From: an uncultured Acetatifactor sp. | GTDB taxonomy: Bacteria; Bacillota; Clostridia; Lachnospirales; Lachnospiraceae | Assembly (NCBI GenBank): GCA_947624245.1 | Contig: CANQJL010000008.1 | Span: 29,204-93,203, forward strand | DNA length: 64,000 bases | Direction: 5' to 3' | Shown: positions 1 through 10,006 of the stretch, piece after piece | Position numbering within the stretch: the stretch's first letter is position 1 | How the letters are laid out: every line of letters begins with the position of its first letter | Position numbers and translations under genes: made by a program | Notes under the pieces: model-generated | What the model was told of the DNA's origin: nothing | Seen by the model: the letters and a program-made list of their open reading frames with translations, nothing else | Database searches by the model: none

Positions 1-48
1 GAATTGAAGAAAAAACTGATGCTGTTGGCATGGTCCGGGGAGGAATAA
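1..48 (+). CDS. fliH: C-terminal end of probable flagellar assembly protein FliH (partial, truncated by window start)
   Basis: Frame ELKKKLMLLAWSGEE* ends at TAA 46-48 just upstream of fliI; identity inferred mainly from synteny. Confidence 0.5.
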   Translation, partial: ELKKKLMLLAWSGEE

Positions 49-52
49 GGAC

Positions 53-1378
53 TTGCGCAGAGCCGTGATAGATTTTGAAAAGTATAAGACAGTGCTGGAG
101 CAGAGCTTTATCCGCAGAATGGGAAAGGTCGTGAACGTGGTGGGCCTCACCATCGAGTCGGCGGGGCCGGACGCGAAGCTGGGCGACGTCTGCAGGATTT
201 TTCCGGAGGGCGACGACAGACGGCCGGTCATGGCGGAGGTGGTGGGCTTCAAGGATAAGAAGACCCTGCTGATGCCCTATGATTCCGTGGACGGCATCGG
301 TCTGGGGAGCATTGTGGAGAACACCGGCGTTCCCCTGCGCGTGACGGTCTGCGACGGTCTGCTGGGAAAGACCCTGGACGGATTGGGACGGCCCGTGGAC
401 GGGACGGAGCCTGTGGGAGTTCCCTATCCCGTGGAGGCGTCGCCGCCGGACCCCATGAGCAGGGCCATCATCGACACCGTGCTGCCGCTGGGCGTAAAGG
501 CGGTGGACGGCATGATCACCGTGGGAAAGGGGCAGCGTATCGGCATCTTTGCGGGCTCCGGCGTCGGAAAATCGACCCTGATGGGTATGTTTGCAAGGAA
601 TACCAAGGCGGACATCAACGTGATCGCTCTGATTGGAGAGCGGGGACGTGAGGTTCGGGAATTTATAGAGAGAGATCTGGGCGAGGAGGGCATGAAGCGC
701 TCCGTGGTGGTGGTGGCCACCTCGGACCGGCCGGCTCTGGAGCGCAACAAGGCGGCGAAGACCGCCACGGCCATCGCGGAATATTTCAGGGATCAGGGCA
801 AGGACGTGCTGCTGATGATGGATTCCCTGACGAGATTTTCCATGGCACAGAGAGAGATCGGCCTGGCAAGCGGAGAACCTCCCGTGAGCAGGGGCTATCC
901 GCCCAGCGTATACTCCGAGATGCCGAAGCTTCTGGAGCGGGCGGGCTGTGCACAGAAGGGATCCATCACGGGACTGTACACGGTGCTGGTGGACGGCGAC
1001 GATTTCAATGAGCCCATCACCGACACGGCCCGAAGCATACTGGACGGTCACATCATGCTGGACAGAAAGCTGGGGCATAAGAACCATTATCCGGCCATCG
1101 ATATCCTGCAGAGCATTTCCAGGTGCATGAGCCAGATCGCCGCAAAGGAGCACAAGCAGGCCGCGAGCAGGCTAAAGACCGTGCTGGCTACATACAACGA
1201 GGCGGAGGATCTGATCAATATCGGCGCGTACAAGAGCGGGAGCAATCCGGCCATCGACTACGCCATTACCAAGATCGACGCCGTGAACGCTTTCCTGTGT
1301 CAGGAGACCGATGAAAAATTCGATTTTGAGACCAGCGTGGAGATGCTGCAGGCGCTTTTTGCCGGCGACGCGGTCTGA
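53..1378 (+). CDS. fliI: Flagellum-specific ATPase FliI
   Basis: Walker A GIFAGSGVGKST, VVVATSDRPALERNKAA, F1-like ATPase; TTG start. Confidence 0.96.
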   Translation: MRRAVIDFEKYKTVLEQSFIRRMGKVVNVVGLTIESAGPDAKLGDVCRIFPEGDDRRPVMAEVVGFKDKKTLLMPYDSVDGIGLGSIVENTGVPLRVTVCDGLLGKTLDGLGRPVDGTEPVGVPYPVEASPPDPMSRAIIDTVLPLGVKAVDGMITVGKGQRIGIFAGSGVGKSTLMGMFARNTKADINVIALIGERGREVREFIERDLGEEGMKRSVVVVATSDRPALERNKAAKTATAIAEYFRDQGKDVLLMMDSLTRFSMAQREIGLASGEPPVSRGYPPSVYSEMPKLLERAGCAQKGSITGLYTVLVDGDDFNEPITDTARSILDGHIMLDRKLGHKNHYPAIDILQSISRCMSQIAAKEHKQAASRLKTVLATYNEAEDLINIGAYKSGSNPAIDYAITKIDAVNAFLCQETDEKFDFETSVEMLQALFAGDAV

Positions 1379-1439
1379 GCGGGCCGGCTGAGAGGCATAT
1401 TCGGGCGCAGAGTGATCTTACGGGCAGGAGGTAGGCTTT

Positions 1440-1913
1440 ATGGCGCGATTCCGCTATTCCATGCAGAGTATTCTGGATATAAAATACAAGATGGAAACGC
1501 AGGCGAAGGAGGAGTTCTCCGCCGCCAGAGCGGCTTTGGACCGCGAGGAGGAGAAGCTTGCGCTTTTGATCGAACGGAAAAAAAGCTATGAGAGGAAAGC
1601 CGCCGAGCTCTTGTCCGGCGTCCTGAACGTGCGGGAAATAGAGGAGAACGAGACGGCCATCATGAGTATGGACGGCTTTATCGAGGAACAGCGCCGGCAG
1701 GTGGCCGCGGCCGCACAGAAGCTGGAGCGCGCGCGGGAGAAGCTCACAGAGGTGATGAAGGAGCGCAAGACCCACGAGAATCTGAAGGAGAAGGCCTTCG
1801 GTCAGTTCCTGCAGGAGGAGAACCGGCGGGAGAGCAAGGAGGTCGACGAGCTGACCAGCTATGTGTACGGACAGCGCAGGAGCAGGGAGCGCAGGGACGG
1901 TATGCCTGTGTAG
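1440..1913 (+). CDS. fliJ: Flagellar export protein FliJ
   Basis: Coiled-coil 157 aa protein, MARFRYSMQSILDIKYKME N-terminus, directly after fliI. Confidence 0.85.
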   Translation: MARFRYSMQSILDIKYKMETQAKEEFSAARAALDREEEKLALLIERKKSYERKAAELLSGVLNVREIEENETAIMSMDGFIEEQRRQVAAAAQKLERAREKLTEVMKERKTHENLKEKAFGQFLQEENRRESKEVDELTSYVYGQRRSRERRDGMPV

Positions 1914-1973
1914 ACGGCGGAGAACGGAAGGCGTAAAGGCCCGTGAGGTGCAAAGCGGCGGGAGAGGAATGTT

Positions 1974-2849
1974 ATGGCGAAAGAATTGACTGCACAGGAG
2001 CAGGCGGCAAAGGCCGAAAAGGCCAGAATAGAAAATGAGAAAAAGCAGCTGAAAAAGGAGCAGAAGGACCAGCGCAAGGAGGCGAAGCGCCGCGCCAAGG
2101 AGATCGCGAAGCAGGAGGCGGAGCTGGATACGGACGAGGAGGGGAACGGTTTTGTGACCTTTATCGCCACCGTCTTTATCGTGATCCTGTGGCTTGCGGT
2201 GATCTGCGTGATCGTCAAGCTGGACATCGGCGGGTTCGGAAGCTCCGTGCTGACGCCCATACTGAAGGACGTTCCTGTCCTGAACAAGATACTTCCCGGC
2301 GTCTCGCTGACGGAGACGAACGATCCCGCCGGCTACGGCGGATATTCCAGCCTGCAGGAGGCCGTGGATTATATCAAGGAGCTGGAGAGAGAGGTGGAGA
2401 GCCTGCAGATCGAATCCGGCTCAAAGGACACGGAGCTGGAAAGCCTTCGGGCGGAGGTGAACCGGCTGAAGGAATTCGAGAGCGCCCAGGTGGAGTTCCA
2501 GCGGATTCAGCAGGAGTTCTACGAGGAGGTCGTGTACGCCGAAAAGGGCCCCGGCGCGGAGGAGTACAGGAAGTGGTACGAGGAGATGAACCCCGCCACC
2601 GCGGAGTCCATCTACAGGCAGGTGGTGGTCCAGCTGGAGGAGAGCGCGGAGTTTCAGACGTACGCGCAGACCTTCGCGGAGATGAAGCCCAAGGAGGCTG
2701 CCGGAGTGCTGGAACAGATGGGGGATAACATGGATCTGGCGGCGAGGATCATGAACACGCTGAATCCGGAGGACCGCGCAAAGATCATGGACCAGATGGA
2801 CGACGCCTTTGCGGCACGACTTTCAAAAATTATGGATCCCGAGTCTTAA
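1974..2849 (+). CDS. MotE/YlxF-like flagellar protein with TM segment and MgtE_N-like C-terminus
   Basis: Single TM, coiled coil, C-terminal MKPKEAAGVLEQMGDNMDLAARIMNTLNPEDRAKIMDQM; located fliJ-fliK. Confidence 0.75.
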   Translation: MAKELTAQEQAAKAEKARIENEKKQLKKEQKDQRKEAKRRAKEIAKQEAELDTDEEGNGFVTFIATVFIVILWLAVICVIVKLDIGGFGSSVLTPILKDVPVLNKILPGVSLTETNDPAGYGGYSSLQEAVDYIKELEREVESLQIESGSKDTELESLRAEVNRLKEFESAQVEFQRIQQEFYEEVVYAEKGPGAEEYRKWYEEMNPATAESIYRQVVVQLEESAEFQTYAQTFAEMKPKEAAGVLEQMGDNMDLAARIMNTLNPEDRAKIMDQMDDAFAARLSKIMDPES

Positions 2850-2912
2850 GTATTGAACGGAATCGGCCGAAATAAAACATGTACCTTGATAAATTAAGAA
2901 AGGAGGTCAGAC

Positions 2913-4286
2913 ATGACAAGTACACCTGTAAAGGATGTAGGTTCTGTCCTGAACAGTCTGGCGGCGGGAAGCGGTTCGAGAACCCAGGCCGGCGAAGGCT
3001 TTCAGAAGGTCCTGAACGGCCAGTCGGGAAAAGAGACGGCGGGCAGCGCCACAGAGGGTTCCAAGACGGCCGTGAAGAAGGCGCCCGGCGAATCGCTGAA
3101 GGCGAAGGACGACCATCTGGCAAGGATGGAAAGACAGAGCGCCGCAGATGCGGGAAAGACCGATGCGGATCGGCCGGAGGAGATACCGGAGGAAAAGCTG
3201 GAGCAGGTCATGGAGGTGCTCGGCACGGCAGCGGCGGAGATGATGCAGCAGATCGCGGACGTCTTCGGAGTGAGCGTGGAGGAAGTTCAGAGCACCATGC
3301 AGGAGCTGGGTATGAATCCCTCGGATGTGCTGGACCAGAGCAAGCTGGGAGAGCTTCTTCTGCAGCTGGGAGGCGCCGAGAATTCTTACGCACTGGTCAC
3401 TGACGGAGAGCTCTACGGACAGTATCGGGAGCTGATGACACAGCTTGAGGAGGTGCTGAACGAGGCCGGCGAGGAGCTGGAGATGGCACCGGAGCAGCTT
3501 GCGGAAGCGGTACAAAAGATGCCGGAGATATCCGTTCGGGAAATACCGGAGGAGATTTCGGACGAGACCGCGGATCACATGCAGATGCAGACGGACGCCC
3601 CCGAGGAGCCCGCAGCGGCGAACGCGGCGGATGGGCCCGCGGTACAGACCGCCGAGACCAAGGCTTTCGACGGGAATACCGAAGGCGGAGCGGAGAGCGG
3701 ACAGAAGCAGGACGGCGCGGACAGAGGAGAGCATTCTCATCTTACGGCGCAGGATATCCGGCTGGATCAGTTCCAGGGAAGGTTCACCCCCGAGATACAG
3801 CAGGCGCCGGAGCCGGAGGTCTGGAGCACGGATACTCAGGATATCATGAGACAGATCATGGACTACATGAGGATCCAGGTAAAGCCCGAAATGTCCAACC
3901 TTGAGATGCAGCTTCACCCCGAGAGCTTGGGAACGCTGCAGATCCACATAGCTTCCAAGGGCGGCGTGGTGACGGCGAATTTTATCGCACAGAACGATGC
4001 GGTCAAGGCGGCGCTTGAGAGCCAGATGGTCCAGCTGAGAGAGAATTTTGAACAGCAGGGCGTGAAGGTGGAGGCGATTGAGGTCACCGTTCAGGCACAT
4101 GCCTTTGAGAGAAATCTCGATCAGGGCAGAGGACAGAGCGGCGGACAGGAAGGACCTGCGAGAAGAACCAGGACCAGAAGAATCAATCTGAACGAGCCCC
4201 TTGAGCCGGAGAGCATGGAGGAGGAAGACACGCTGGCAGCCGAAATGATGGCAGCAAACGGCGGTCAGGTGGATTACATGGCATAG
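2913..4286 (+). CDS. fliK: Flagellar hook-length control protein FliK
   Basis: C-terminal LEMQLHPESLGTLQIHIASKGGVVTANFIAQNDAVKAALE typical of Flg_hook domain. Confidence 0.9.
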   Translation: MTSTPVKDVGSVLNSLAAGSGSRTQAGEGFQKVLNGQSGKETAGSATEGSKTAVKKAPGESLKAKDDHLARMERQSAADAGKTDADRPEEIPEEKLEQVMEVLGTAAAEMMQQIADVFGVSVEEVQSTMQELGMNPSDVLDQSKLGELLLQLGGAENSYALVTDGELYGQYRELMTQLEEVLNEAGEELEMAPEQLAEAVQKMPEISVREIPEEISDETADHMQMQTDAPEEPAAANAADGPAVQTAETKAFDGNTEGGAESGQKQDGADRGEHSHLTAQDIRLDQFQGRFTPEIQQAPEPEVWSTDTQDIMRQIMDYMRIQVKPEMSNLEMQLHPESLGTLQIHIASKGGVVTANFIAQNDAVKAALESQMVQLRENFEQQGVKVEAIEVTVQAHAFERNLDQGRGQSGGQEGPARRTRTRRINLNEPLEPESMEEEDTLAAEMMAANGGQVDYMA

Positions 4287-4321
4287 ACCGGCAAAGCAGG
4301 GAGAGAGAAAGGAGAATGTGA

Positions 4322-5122
4322 ATGGCATTAATGCAGCCCGTTGAGAACGGGAAAATCGTAGAGACAGAGTCTCAGAATTCTTTGAAGAACAAATCCGGCG
4401 CCAGCAATGACATGGACAGAGATACGTTCCTGCAGCTTCTGGTGGCGCAGATGAAGTATCAGGATCCGCTGGAGCCCACCTCCAACACCGAGTATATCTC
4501 ACAGTACGCACAGTTCTCACAGGTAGAACAGATGCAGAATATGGCGGCAAGCTCGGATCTGGCAAGAGCTACGTCTCTGGTAGGTCAGGAGGTCTACATC
4601 AAGACGACCACCTCTACCGGCGATACCAAATATGTACAGGGTCGTGTGGACTATGTGGTATATGAGAACGGCAAAGCTTATCTCTCCATCGACGAGCAGC
4701 TCTACTCTCTGGACGACCTTGACACCGTAGTCGACAAGACGTACAAGGACGCTTACGACAAGGCGTACGATCTCACGGTGAAGATGAACACCAAGCTGCC
4801 TGCTCTGGGCGGTGTGGACCTGACAGATGCGTCCGTCATCGATGAGCTGGAGGAGACCTACAACGGCATGAACGATTACGAGAAGAGCTTTCTTACGCAG
4901 GATACCGTGGATAGGCTGAAGAAGTACATCGAGAGGCTGAAGGAGGTACGTCTGGCCGCAGAGGAGAGCGAGAAGAATCAGGACACCGGCAATGTGGAGG
5001 AACCCGATGAAGATGGCGAAGGTACGGAAGAGACCGGCGGCGTAGAGGAAAGCGGCAATACCGGAAGCGGCGAGGACGGAGACGGAAGCGGCGGCAGCAC
5101 GGAGGGTGCCGGAGAATCTTAA
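4322..5122 (+). CDS. flgD: Flagellar hook assembly protein FlgD with acidic low-complexity tail
   Basis: DRDTFLQLLVAQMKYQDPLEPTSNTEYISQYAQFSQVEQMQNM. Confidence 0.93.
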   Translation: MALMQPVENGKIVETESQNSLKNKSGASNDMDRDTFLQLLVAQMKYQDPLEPTSNTEYISQYAQFSQVEQMQNMAASSDLARATSLVGQEVYIKTTTSTGDTKYVQGRVDYVVYENGKAYLSIDEQLYSLDDLDTVVDKTYKDAYDKAYDLTVKMNTKLPALGGVDLTDASVIDELEETYNGMNDYEKSFLTQDTVDRLKKYIERLKEVRLAAEESEKNQDTGNVEEPDEDGEGTEETGGVEESGNTGSGEDGDGSGGSTEGAGES

Positions 5123-5138
5123 CGGAGGCTTGAGGAAA

Positions 5139-5540
5139 ATGGATGTTCAAAAAAACGCATACCTTTCCATAGAGCAGCTGACGGACCGATATCTGAGCGG
5201 AACCGGCAGGACGGAAGCCAAAAAGCCTGCGGACGGCATCTCCTTTCGGGAGATACTGGAGCAGAAGAGCGCACAGGAGACAGGAAAGGAACTTAAGTTT
5301 TCCAAACATGCGCTGGGGCGTCTGAGCGACCGCGACATCGAGCTGGACGAGGGACAGCTGAAACGGTTGAGCGAGGGAGCGAGAAAGGCGGACCAGAAGG
5401 GCATCAGAGAATCTCTTGTGATCGTAGATCAACTGGCATTTATCGTCAACGTGCCGAGCCGGACGGTAGTCACTGCAATGGACAGCACGCAGACAACGGA
5501 AAACATATTCACCAATATCAACGGAGCGGTTATCGTATGA
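5139..5540 (+). CDS. TIGR02530-type flagellar operon protein
   Basis: FSKHALGRLSDRDIELDEGQLKRLSEGARKADQKGIRESLVIVDQLAFIVNVPSRTVVTAMD; between flgD and flgE; start chosen at MDVQK. Confidence 0.85.
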   Translation: MDVQKNAYLSIEQLTDRYLSGTGRTEAKKPADGISFREILEQKSAQETGKELKFSKHALGRLSDRDIELDEGQLKRLSEGARKADQKGIRESLVIVDQLAFIVNVPSRTVVTAMDSTQTTENIFTNINGAVIV

Positions 5541-5619
5541 CCGGACCTTACAAGGAGGTCATGGCCTCTCGAATGACAGAGAGAGGCCCGCTCCGTTCCC
5601 TGAAGGAGGAACAAGCACT

Positions 5620-7404
5620 ATGATGAGATCACTTTACTCCGGCGTTGCCGGACTGAAAACCCACCAGACCAAGATGGACGTCATCGGTAATAACATCGCG
5701 AACGTGAACACCACGGCCTACAAGGCAAGCTCCATCGTGTTCAACGAGCTGATGAGCCAGACCACACAGAGGGCCAGCGGCCCCAACGCCGCTACGGGCC
5801 TCGGCGGCGTCAACGCGAGACAGATCGGTCTGGGCGTAAAATCCGGCGCCATCAATATCAATATCTCGGGACAGGGCTCCGCACAGTCTACGGGCAATCC
5901 CTTTGATATCATGATCACCGGCGACAATTTCTTTGTGGTGAGCAACGGTCTGGAGAATTTCTTTACCAGAGACGGTTCATTCTACGTTGACGGCGCAGGC
6001 AACCTGGCGATGACCAGCACCGGTTACAACGTCATGGGCTGGCAGGTGGATCCCGAGACGGGCTTCATCAAGCAGGATAACGTGACCGCGCTGCGCATCA
6101 TGAGCACCGCCAACATGACGTATCCTCCCGAGGCCACCACGATGGCCAACATGTCGGGCATCATAGACAAGAATGACACCGATGTGACCAACCCCAACGG
6201 AAAGGCCGTGAACCTGAACTTCTTCGATGCCCTGGGATATCAGTACACCGCAAAGTTCGTGTTCAAGCAGTCCGGCGATGTGAACGAGTACAGCTTGGAG
6301 CTGGATAAGATCCTTGACTCCACCGGCAAGGAAGTGGAGATGGATCAGGCGACGCTGGATTCCCTGCTGGGCGACGCCACCAAACAGTACAAGAACGGCA
6401 AGATCGCATTTGACGACAAGACCTACGCATGGGACAACGGAAAGCTGATCAATTCCGCCACAAAGGAAGTGATGGCGGATCTGAAAGAGATGTACGATGG
6501 CGCTGCGCTCAAGAACAGAGGCACAGAGAGCTCACTGAACTACACGGATGCAGACGGGAAAGCGGTGCAAAAGACCGCCACGGTTCAGGAGCAGCTGGAC
6601 GCCATTGCAAAGGCCTACGGGTACGAGGGCTCTACGGAGGAATTCCTGAACCAGCTGGTACAGGCCCCGGCAGGTGCAGATGCGGTCGCTACGCCGGCAA
6701 AAGAGCTTCCTGTCTCTCAGATGTTGGCAAATCTGGCACAGTCACCTGCAGCCGCCGTGACGGAGGGCGAAAAGATGACGCTTCCCACCACGGGCAGCTT
6801 TGACACCGTGGGCCGCAATTATCACGGCATCAAGGTAATGTTCGACGGCGACAGCGGTAAGTTCGCAGGAATCAACGGCCAGCCCACCGTGACCAACGCA
6901 AAGCTGAATCTGTCCGCACTGGGCGGCAATTTCCAGGACATCGACATCGACTTCTCCGAGACGTCCATGTTCGACAACAAGGGTACCTCCACCATCGGCG
7001 CGATCAGCGGCGATCTGGACGGACTGGGAACCGGCCGCCGTCTGGGCGATATGATCGGCGTGTCCATTCAGCGTGACGGCATGATCTACGCAAGCTACGA
7101 CAACGGCATGACAAGACTTCTGGGGCAGATCGCCACCGCGGCGTTCGCGAACGCTTCCGGTCTTGAGAAATCCGGCGACAACCTGTACTCCGCGACGATG
7201 AACTCCGGCGAGTTCGACGGAATCGGCGTGGACATCACCGCAAACGGCGGCTACATGTCCACCGGACAGCTGGAGATGAGTAATGTGGACCTGTCGGCGG
7301 AGTTCACCGATATGATCACCACGCAGCGAGGCTTCCAGGCCAACAGCCGTATCATCACGGTCTCCGACACGCTGCTGGAGGAGCTGACCAATCTGAAACG
7401 TTAA
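5620..7404 (+). CDS. flgE: Flagellar hook protein FlgE
   Basis: MMRSLYSGVAGLKTHQTKMDVIGNNIANVNTTAYK N-terminus; FTDMITTQRGFQANSRIITVSDTLLEELTNLKR C-terminus. Confidence 0.96.
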   Translation: MMRSLYSGVAGLKTHQTKMDVIGNNIANVNTTAYKASSIVFNELMSQTTQRASGPNAATGLGGVNARQIGLGVKSGAININISGQGSAQSTGNPFDIMITGDNFFVVSNGLENFFTRDGSFYVDGAGNLAMTSTGYNVMGWQVDPETGFIKQDNVTALRIMSTANMTYPPEATTMANMSGIIDKNDTDVTNPNGKAVNLNFFDALGYQYTAKFVFKQSGDVNEYSLELDKILDSTGKEVEMDQATLDSLLGDATKQYKNGKIAFDDKTYAWDNGKLINSATKEVMADLKEMYDGAALKNRGTESSLNYTDADGKAVQKTATVQEQLDAIAKAYGYEGSTEEFLNQLVQAPAGADAVATPAKELPVSQMLANLAQSPAAAVTEGEKMTLPTTGSFDTVGRNYHGIKVMFDGDSGKFAGINGQPTVTNAKLNLSALGGNFQDIDIDFSETSMFDNKGTSTIGAISGDLDGLGTGRRLGDMIGVSIQRDGMIYASYDNGMTRLLGQIATAAFANASGLEKSGDNLYSATMNSGEFDGIGVDITANGGYMSTGQLEMSNVDLSAEFTDMITTQRGFQANSRIITVSDTLLEELTNLKR

Positions 7405-7445
7405 ATGTGCGGTTCTCCCGCATAGGACGGACAGAGAGGCAGGAT

Positions 7446-7501
7446 TTGACAGCTCCAAAATACAGTTTTATCTTGTAATAAGGTTGTATCTATGGTATAA
7501 C
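7446..7501 (+). promoter_or_regulatory. Two overlapping candidate sigma-A promoters in the flgE-flbD gap
   Basis: TTGACA(7446)-17 bp-TATCTT(7469) and TTGTAA(7473)-17 bp-TATAAC(7496). Confidence 0.45.
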
Positions 7502-7503
7502 AT

Positions 7504-7531
7504 AGGGGACGGATCTGTTTTTCCGTCCCCT
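7504..7531 (+). other. Perfect 10-bp hairpin between flgE and flbD
   Basis: AGGGGACGGA-TCTGTTTT-TCCGTCCCCT, no following T-run. Confidence 0.6.
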
Positions 7532-7559
7532 AATTCGTGTCAGGAGTCAGAGGTGCGGT

Positions 7560-7745
7560 ATGATCGAAGTGACAAAGCTGAGCGGAGTCAAAATCCTTGT
7601 CAATCCCTTATTGTTCGAGGTCGTGGAGGAAACGCCGGACACGGTGATCACGCTGACCACGGGGAAAAAAATAATTGTAAAAGAAAGTAGACAAGAGATA
7701 AAAAATCTTGTAAAATTGTTTAGAAAGGATAGTTTTGCGGAATAG
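7560..7745 (+). CDS. flbD: FlbD family flagellar protein
   Basis: MIEVTKLSGVKILVNPLLFEVVEETPDTVITLTTGKKIIVKES. Confidence 0.92.
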   Translation: MIEVTKLSGVKILVNPLLFEVVEETPDTVITLTTGKKIIVKESRQEIKNLVKLFRKDSFAE

Positions 7746-7766
7746 TTCACTAATGCAGAATGTTGG

Positions 7767-8567
7767 GTGATTTTTGTGGATATAGCATCTTTAGCCGGCG
7801 TGATACTGTGTTTTGTCATGCTTGTATTTGGAATCATCAGCAGTGCCAGCCTTTCCGGAGTGCATGAGTATCTCGATTATGCCTCCGCCATCATTACGTT
7901 CGGCGGTGCCTTTTTTTCTACTCTGGCATCTGTCAGCCTTGCGGATTTTATCGGCGGGCTCAAGAGCTTTATGCTGATCTTCAAGGCGCCTGCGCTGAAT
8001 ACGGCCGAGATGATTCAGAAGATCATAGATCTCTCAAATATAGCTCGAAAAGAAGGTCTGCTGTCTCTGGAGGAGGCGGCTGCCGATATGGAAGAGCCTT
8101 TTCTGAAAAAAGGGATTCTGCTGATCGTAGACGGTACGGATCCTGATTTAGTGCGTGCTATTATGGAAACGGAGCTGGTGAGCATAGAGGGCAGACATAA
8201 GACCCGCATCGGCTTCTGGGAGACACTCGGTTCCATGGGACCTGCCTGGGGTATGATCGGTACCCTGATCGGTCTGGTACATATGCTCTATCAGATGCAG
8301 GATGTGGCCGCTCTGGGCCCGGCTATGGCCGTGGCTCTGATCACCACGCTGTACGGTTCCGTATTGGCGAACTGGATATGCGGTCCCGTTGCCGCGAAGC
8401 TGAAGGCGGACAACGAGGGCGAGATGATGATGAAGGAAGTCATGATAGAGGGCCTTCTGTCCATTCAGGCGGGGGAGAACCCCAGAGTCATCGAAGAAAA
8501 GCTGAAATCATTCCTGGCGCCCAGCGACAGAGAGAATCGGGCGGACGAAGCAGGGGGTGAAGAGTAA
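7767..8567 (+). CDS. motA: Flagellar motor stator protein MotA
   Basis: Four-TM MotA/ExbB protein, GPAWGMIGTLIGLVHML; GTG start. Confidence 0.94.
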   Translation: MIFVDIASLAGVILCFVMLVFGIISSASLSGVHEYLDYASAIITFGGAFFSTLASVSLADFIGGLKSFMLIFKAPALNTAEMIQKIIDLSNIARKEGLLSLEEAAADMEEPFLKKGILLIVDGTDPDLVRAIMETELVSIEGRHKTRIGFWETLGSMGPAWGMIGTLIGLVHMLYQMQDVAALGPAMAVALITTLYGSVLANWICGPVAAKLKADNEGEMMMKEVMIEGLLSIQAGENPRVIEEKLKSFLAPSDRENRADEAGGEE

Positions 8568-9406
8568 TGGCAAAGCGCAAGCCGGATGAACCGAAAAAGG
8601 GCGCACCGGAATGGCAGACAACATTCAGTGACCTGATGAATCTGCTGCTTTGCTTCTTCGTGATGCTTTTCGCCATGTCCACCATGGAAGAGAGCAAGTG
8701 GCAGGAACTCGTTGCCGCAATGAACAACAGTACCATCAGTATTTTTGAGAAGGGCGCCACGGCCATCGGGGACGGCATTCTCATCAGCAACGGTATGAGC
8801 CAGCTCAATGAGCTGGATCAATATATCAACAGCACCGGAAAGCCCGCCGACAGCAGCCAGGAGAGCGAGGACATGAAGGAATACGAAAAGCTTCCCGAGA
8901 ATGTCACCGCCGAGCAGCTGCAGGAGGCGCTGGAAGCCATGCAGACGCAGGAAAACGAGGAGCTTGCCGAAACGGTGGAGGCGGCTCTGGCGGAGAGCAG
9001 CATTGCCGATCAGGTGGAGGTGTCCTTTACGGCACAGTATGTTCAGCTCACCATGAACGGCGCACTGCTTTTCGACTCCGGAAGCGCACAGCTCAAGGAC
9101 GACGCCAAGAGGGTGCTGGACAGGGTCGGGGTGATTCTGGAGCGGTACAGCAAGGGGACCGTGGAGATCGAGGGACACACGGACAACGTACCCATAAACA
9201 GCGCCCAGTACCCCAGCAACGAGGAGCTGAGCAGCGCCAGAGCGCTCTCCGTGTTCTATTACTTAAAGGATAATACGTTTCTGGACCCGTCCAATCTGCA
9301 GCATGCGGGCATGGGGGAGAGGTGCCCCATAGCCGGCAACGACACTGCGGAGGGCAGAAGGAGCAACCGTCGGGTGGAGATCAGAATATACAATCCGGCA
9401 CAGTGA
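8567..9406 (+). CDS. motB: Flagellar motor protein MotB (OmpA domain)
   Basis: PEWQTTFSDLMNLLLCFFVMLFAMS plug/TM and VEIEGHTDNVPINSAQYPSNEELSSARA peptidoglycan-binding motif. Confidence 0.95.
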   Translation: MAKRKPDEPKKGAPEWQTTFSDLMNLLLCFFVMLFAMSTMEESKWQELVAAMNNSTISIFEKGATAIGDGILISNGMSQLNELDQYINSTGKPADSSQESEDMKEYEKLPENVTAEQLQEALEAMQTQENEELAETVEAALAESSIADQVEVSFTAQYVQLTMNGALLFDSGSAQLKDDAKRVLDRVGVILERYSKGTVEIEGHTDNVPINSAQYPSNEELSSARALSVFYYLKDNTFLDPSNLQHAGMGERCPIAGNDTAEGRRSNRRVEIRIYNPAQ

Positions 9407-9436
9407 CGGAAGATTTGGGGGATAAGAGGAAATAAC

Positions 9437-9973
9437 ATGAAAAAGAATCTGTTGAGCGTGCTGATCCTGGCACTGTTGATCGTGAATATCATACTGTCCA
9501 CCGTCATGATGGTGAGCGTGGTGAGCACCAATTCCAAGACGGCGAAGCTGGTCACCAGCATTGCCACGGTGCTGAATCTGGAGTACAATGAGCCCGGCGA
9601 AGAGGCCGTGGCGGACGTGCCCCTGTCCCAGACGGACACCTATGACATGCCGGAGCTGACCGTGCTTCTTGCGCCAAGCGCGGACGGGGAGGCGGAAGGC
9701 GAGACCGGCGGCGAGCATTATATCGTATTCGATATGACCCTTGCCATGGACACAAAGCATAAGGATTACAAGAAGCTGGGCAACAGCGAGACAATGGCGG
9801 AGTACGATATGATGATCAGAAGCACCGCCGAAAATGTGATCGCGTCCTATACCAGAGAGGAATGCCGCAGCAATTTAGACGAGATAAAGGAGGAGATCCT
9901 GAAGGAGATACAGGATCTGTTCCAGTCTGATTTTATTTACAAGGTGGCCATCAGCAACGTGAAGTACGGCTGA
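9437..9973 (+). CDS. fliL: Flagellar basal body-associated protein FliL-like
   Basis: N-terminal TM, size and position between motB and fliM. Confidence 0.8.
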   Translation: MKKNLLSVLILALLIVNIILSTVMMVSVVSTNSKTAKLVTSIATVLNLEYNEPGEEAVADVPLSQTDTYDMPELTVLLAPSADGEAEGETGGEHYIVFDMTLAMDTKHKDYKKLGNSETMAEYDMMIRSTAENVIASYTREECRSNLDEIKEEILKEIQDLFQSDFIYKVAISNVKYG

Positions 9974-10006
9974 CGGACAGAATCGGGTCGAAGGAGGTGG
10001 ACGTCT

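Noticed and set aside
2907-4565. 552-aa minus-strand ORF opposite fliK
   Set aside because: Shadow ORF opposite a recognisable FliK domain; no family-like features.
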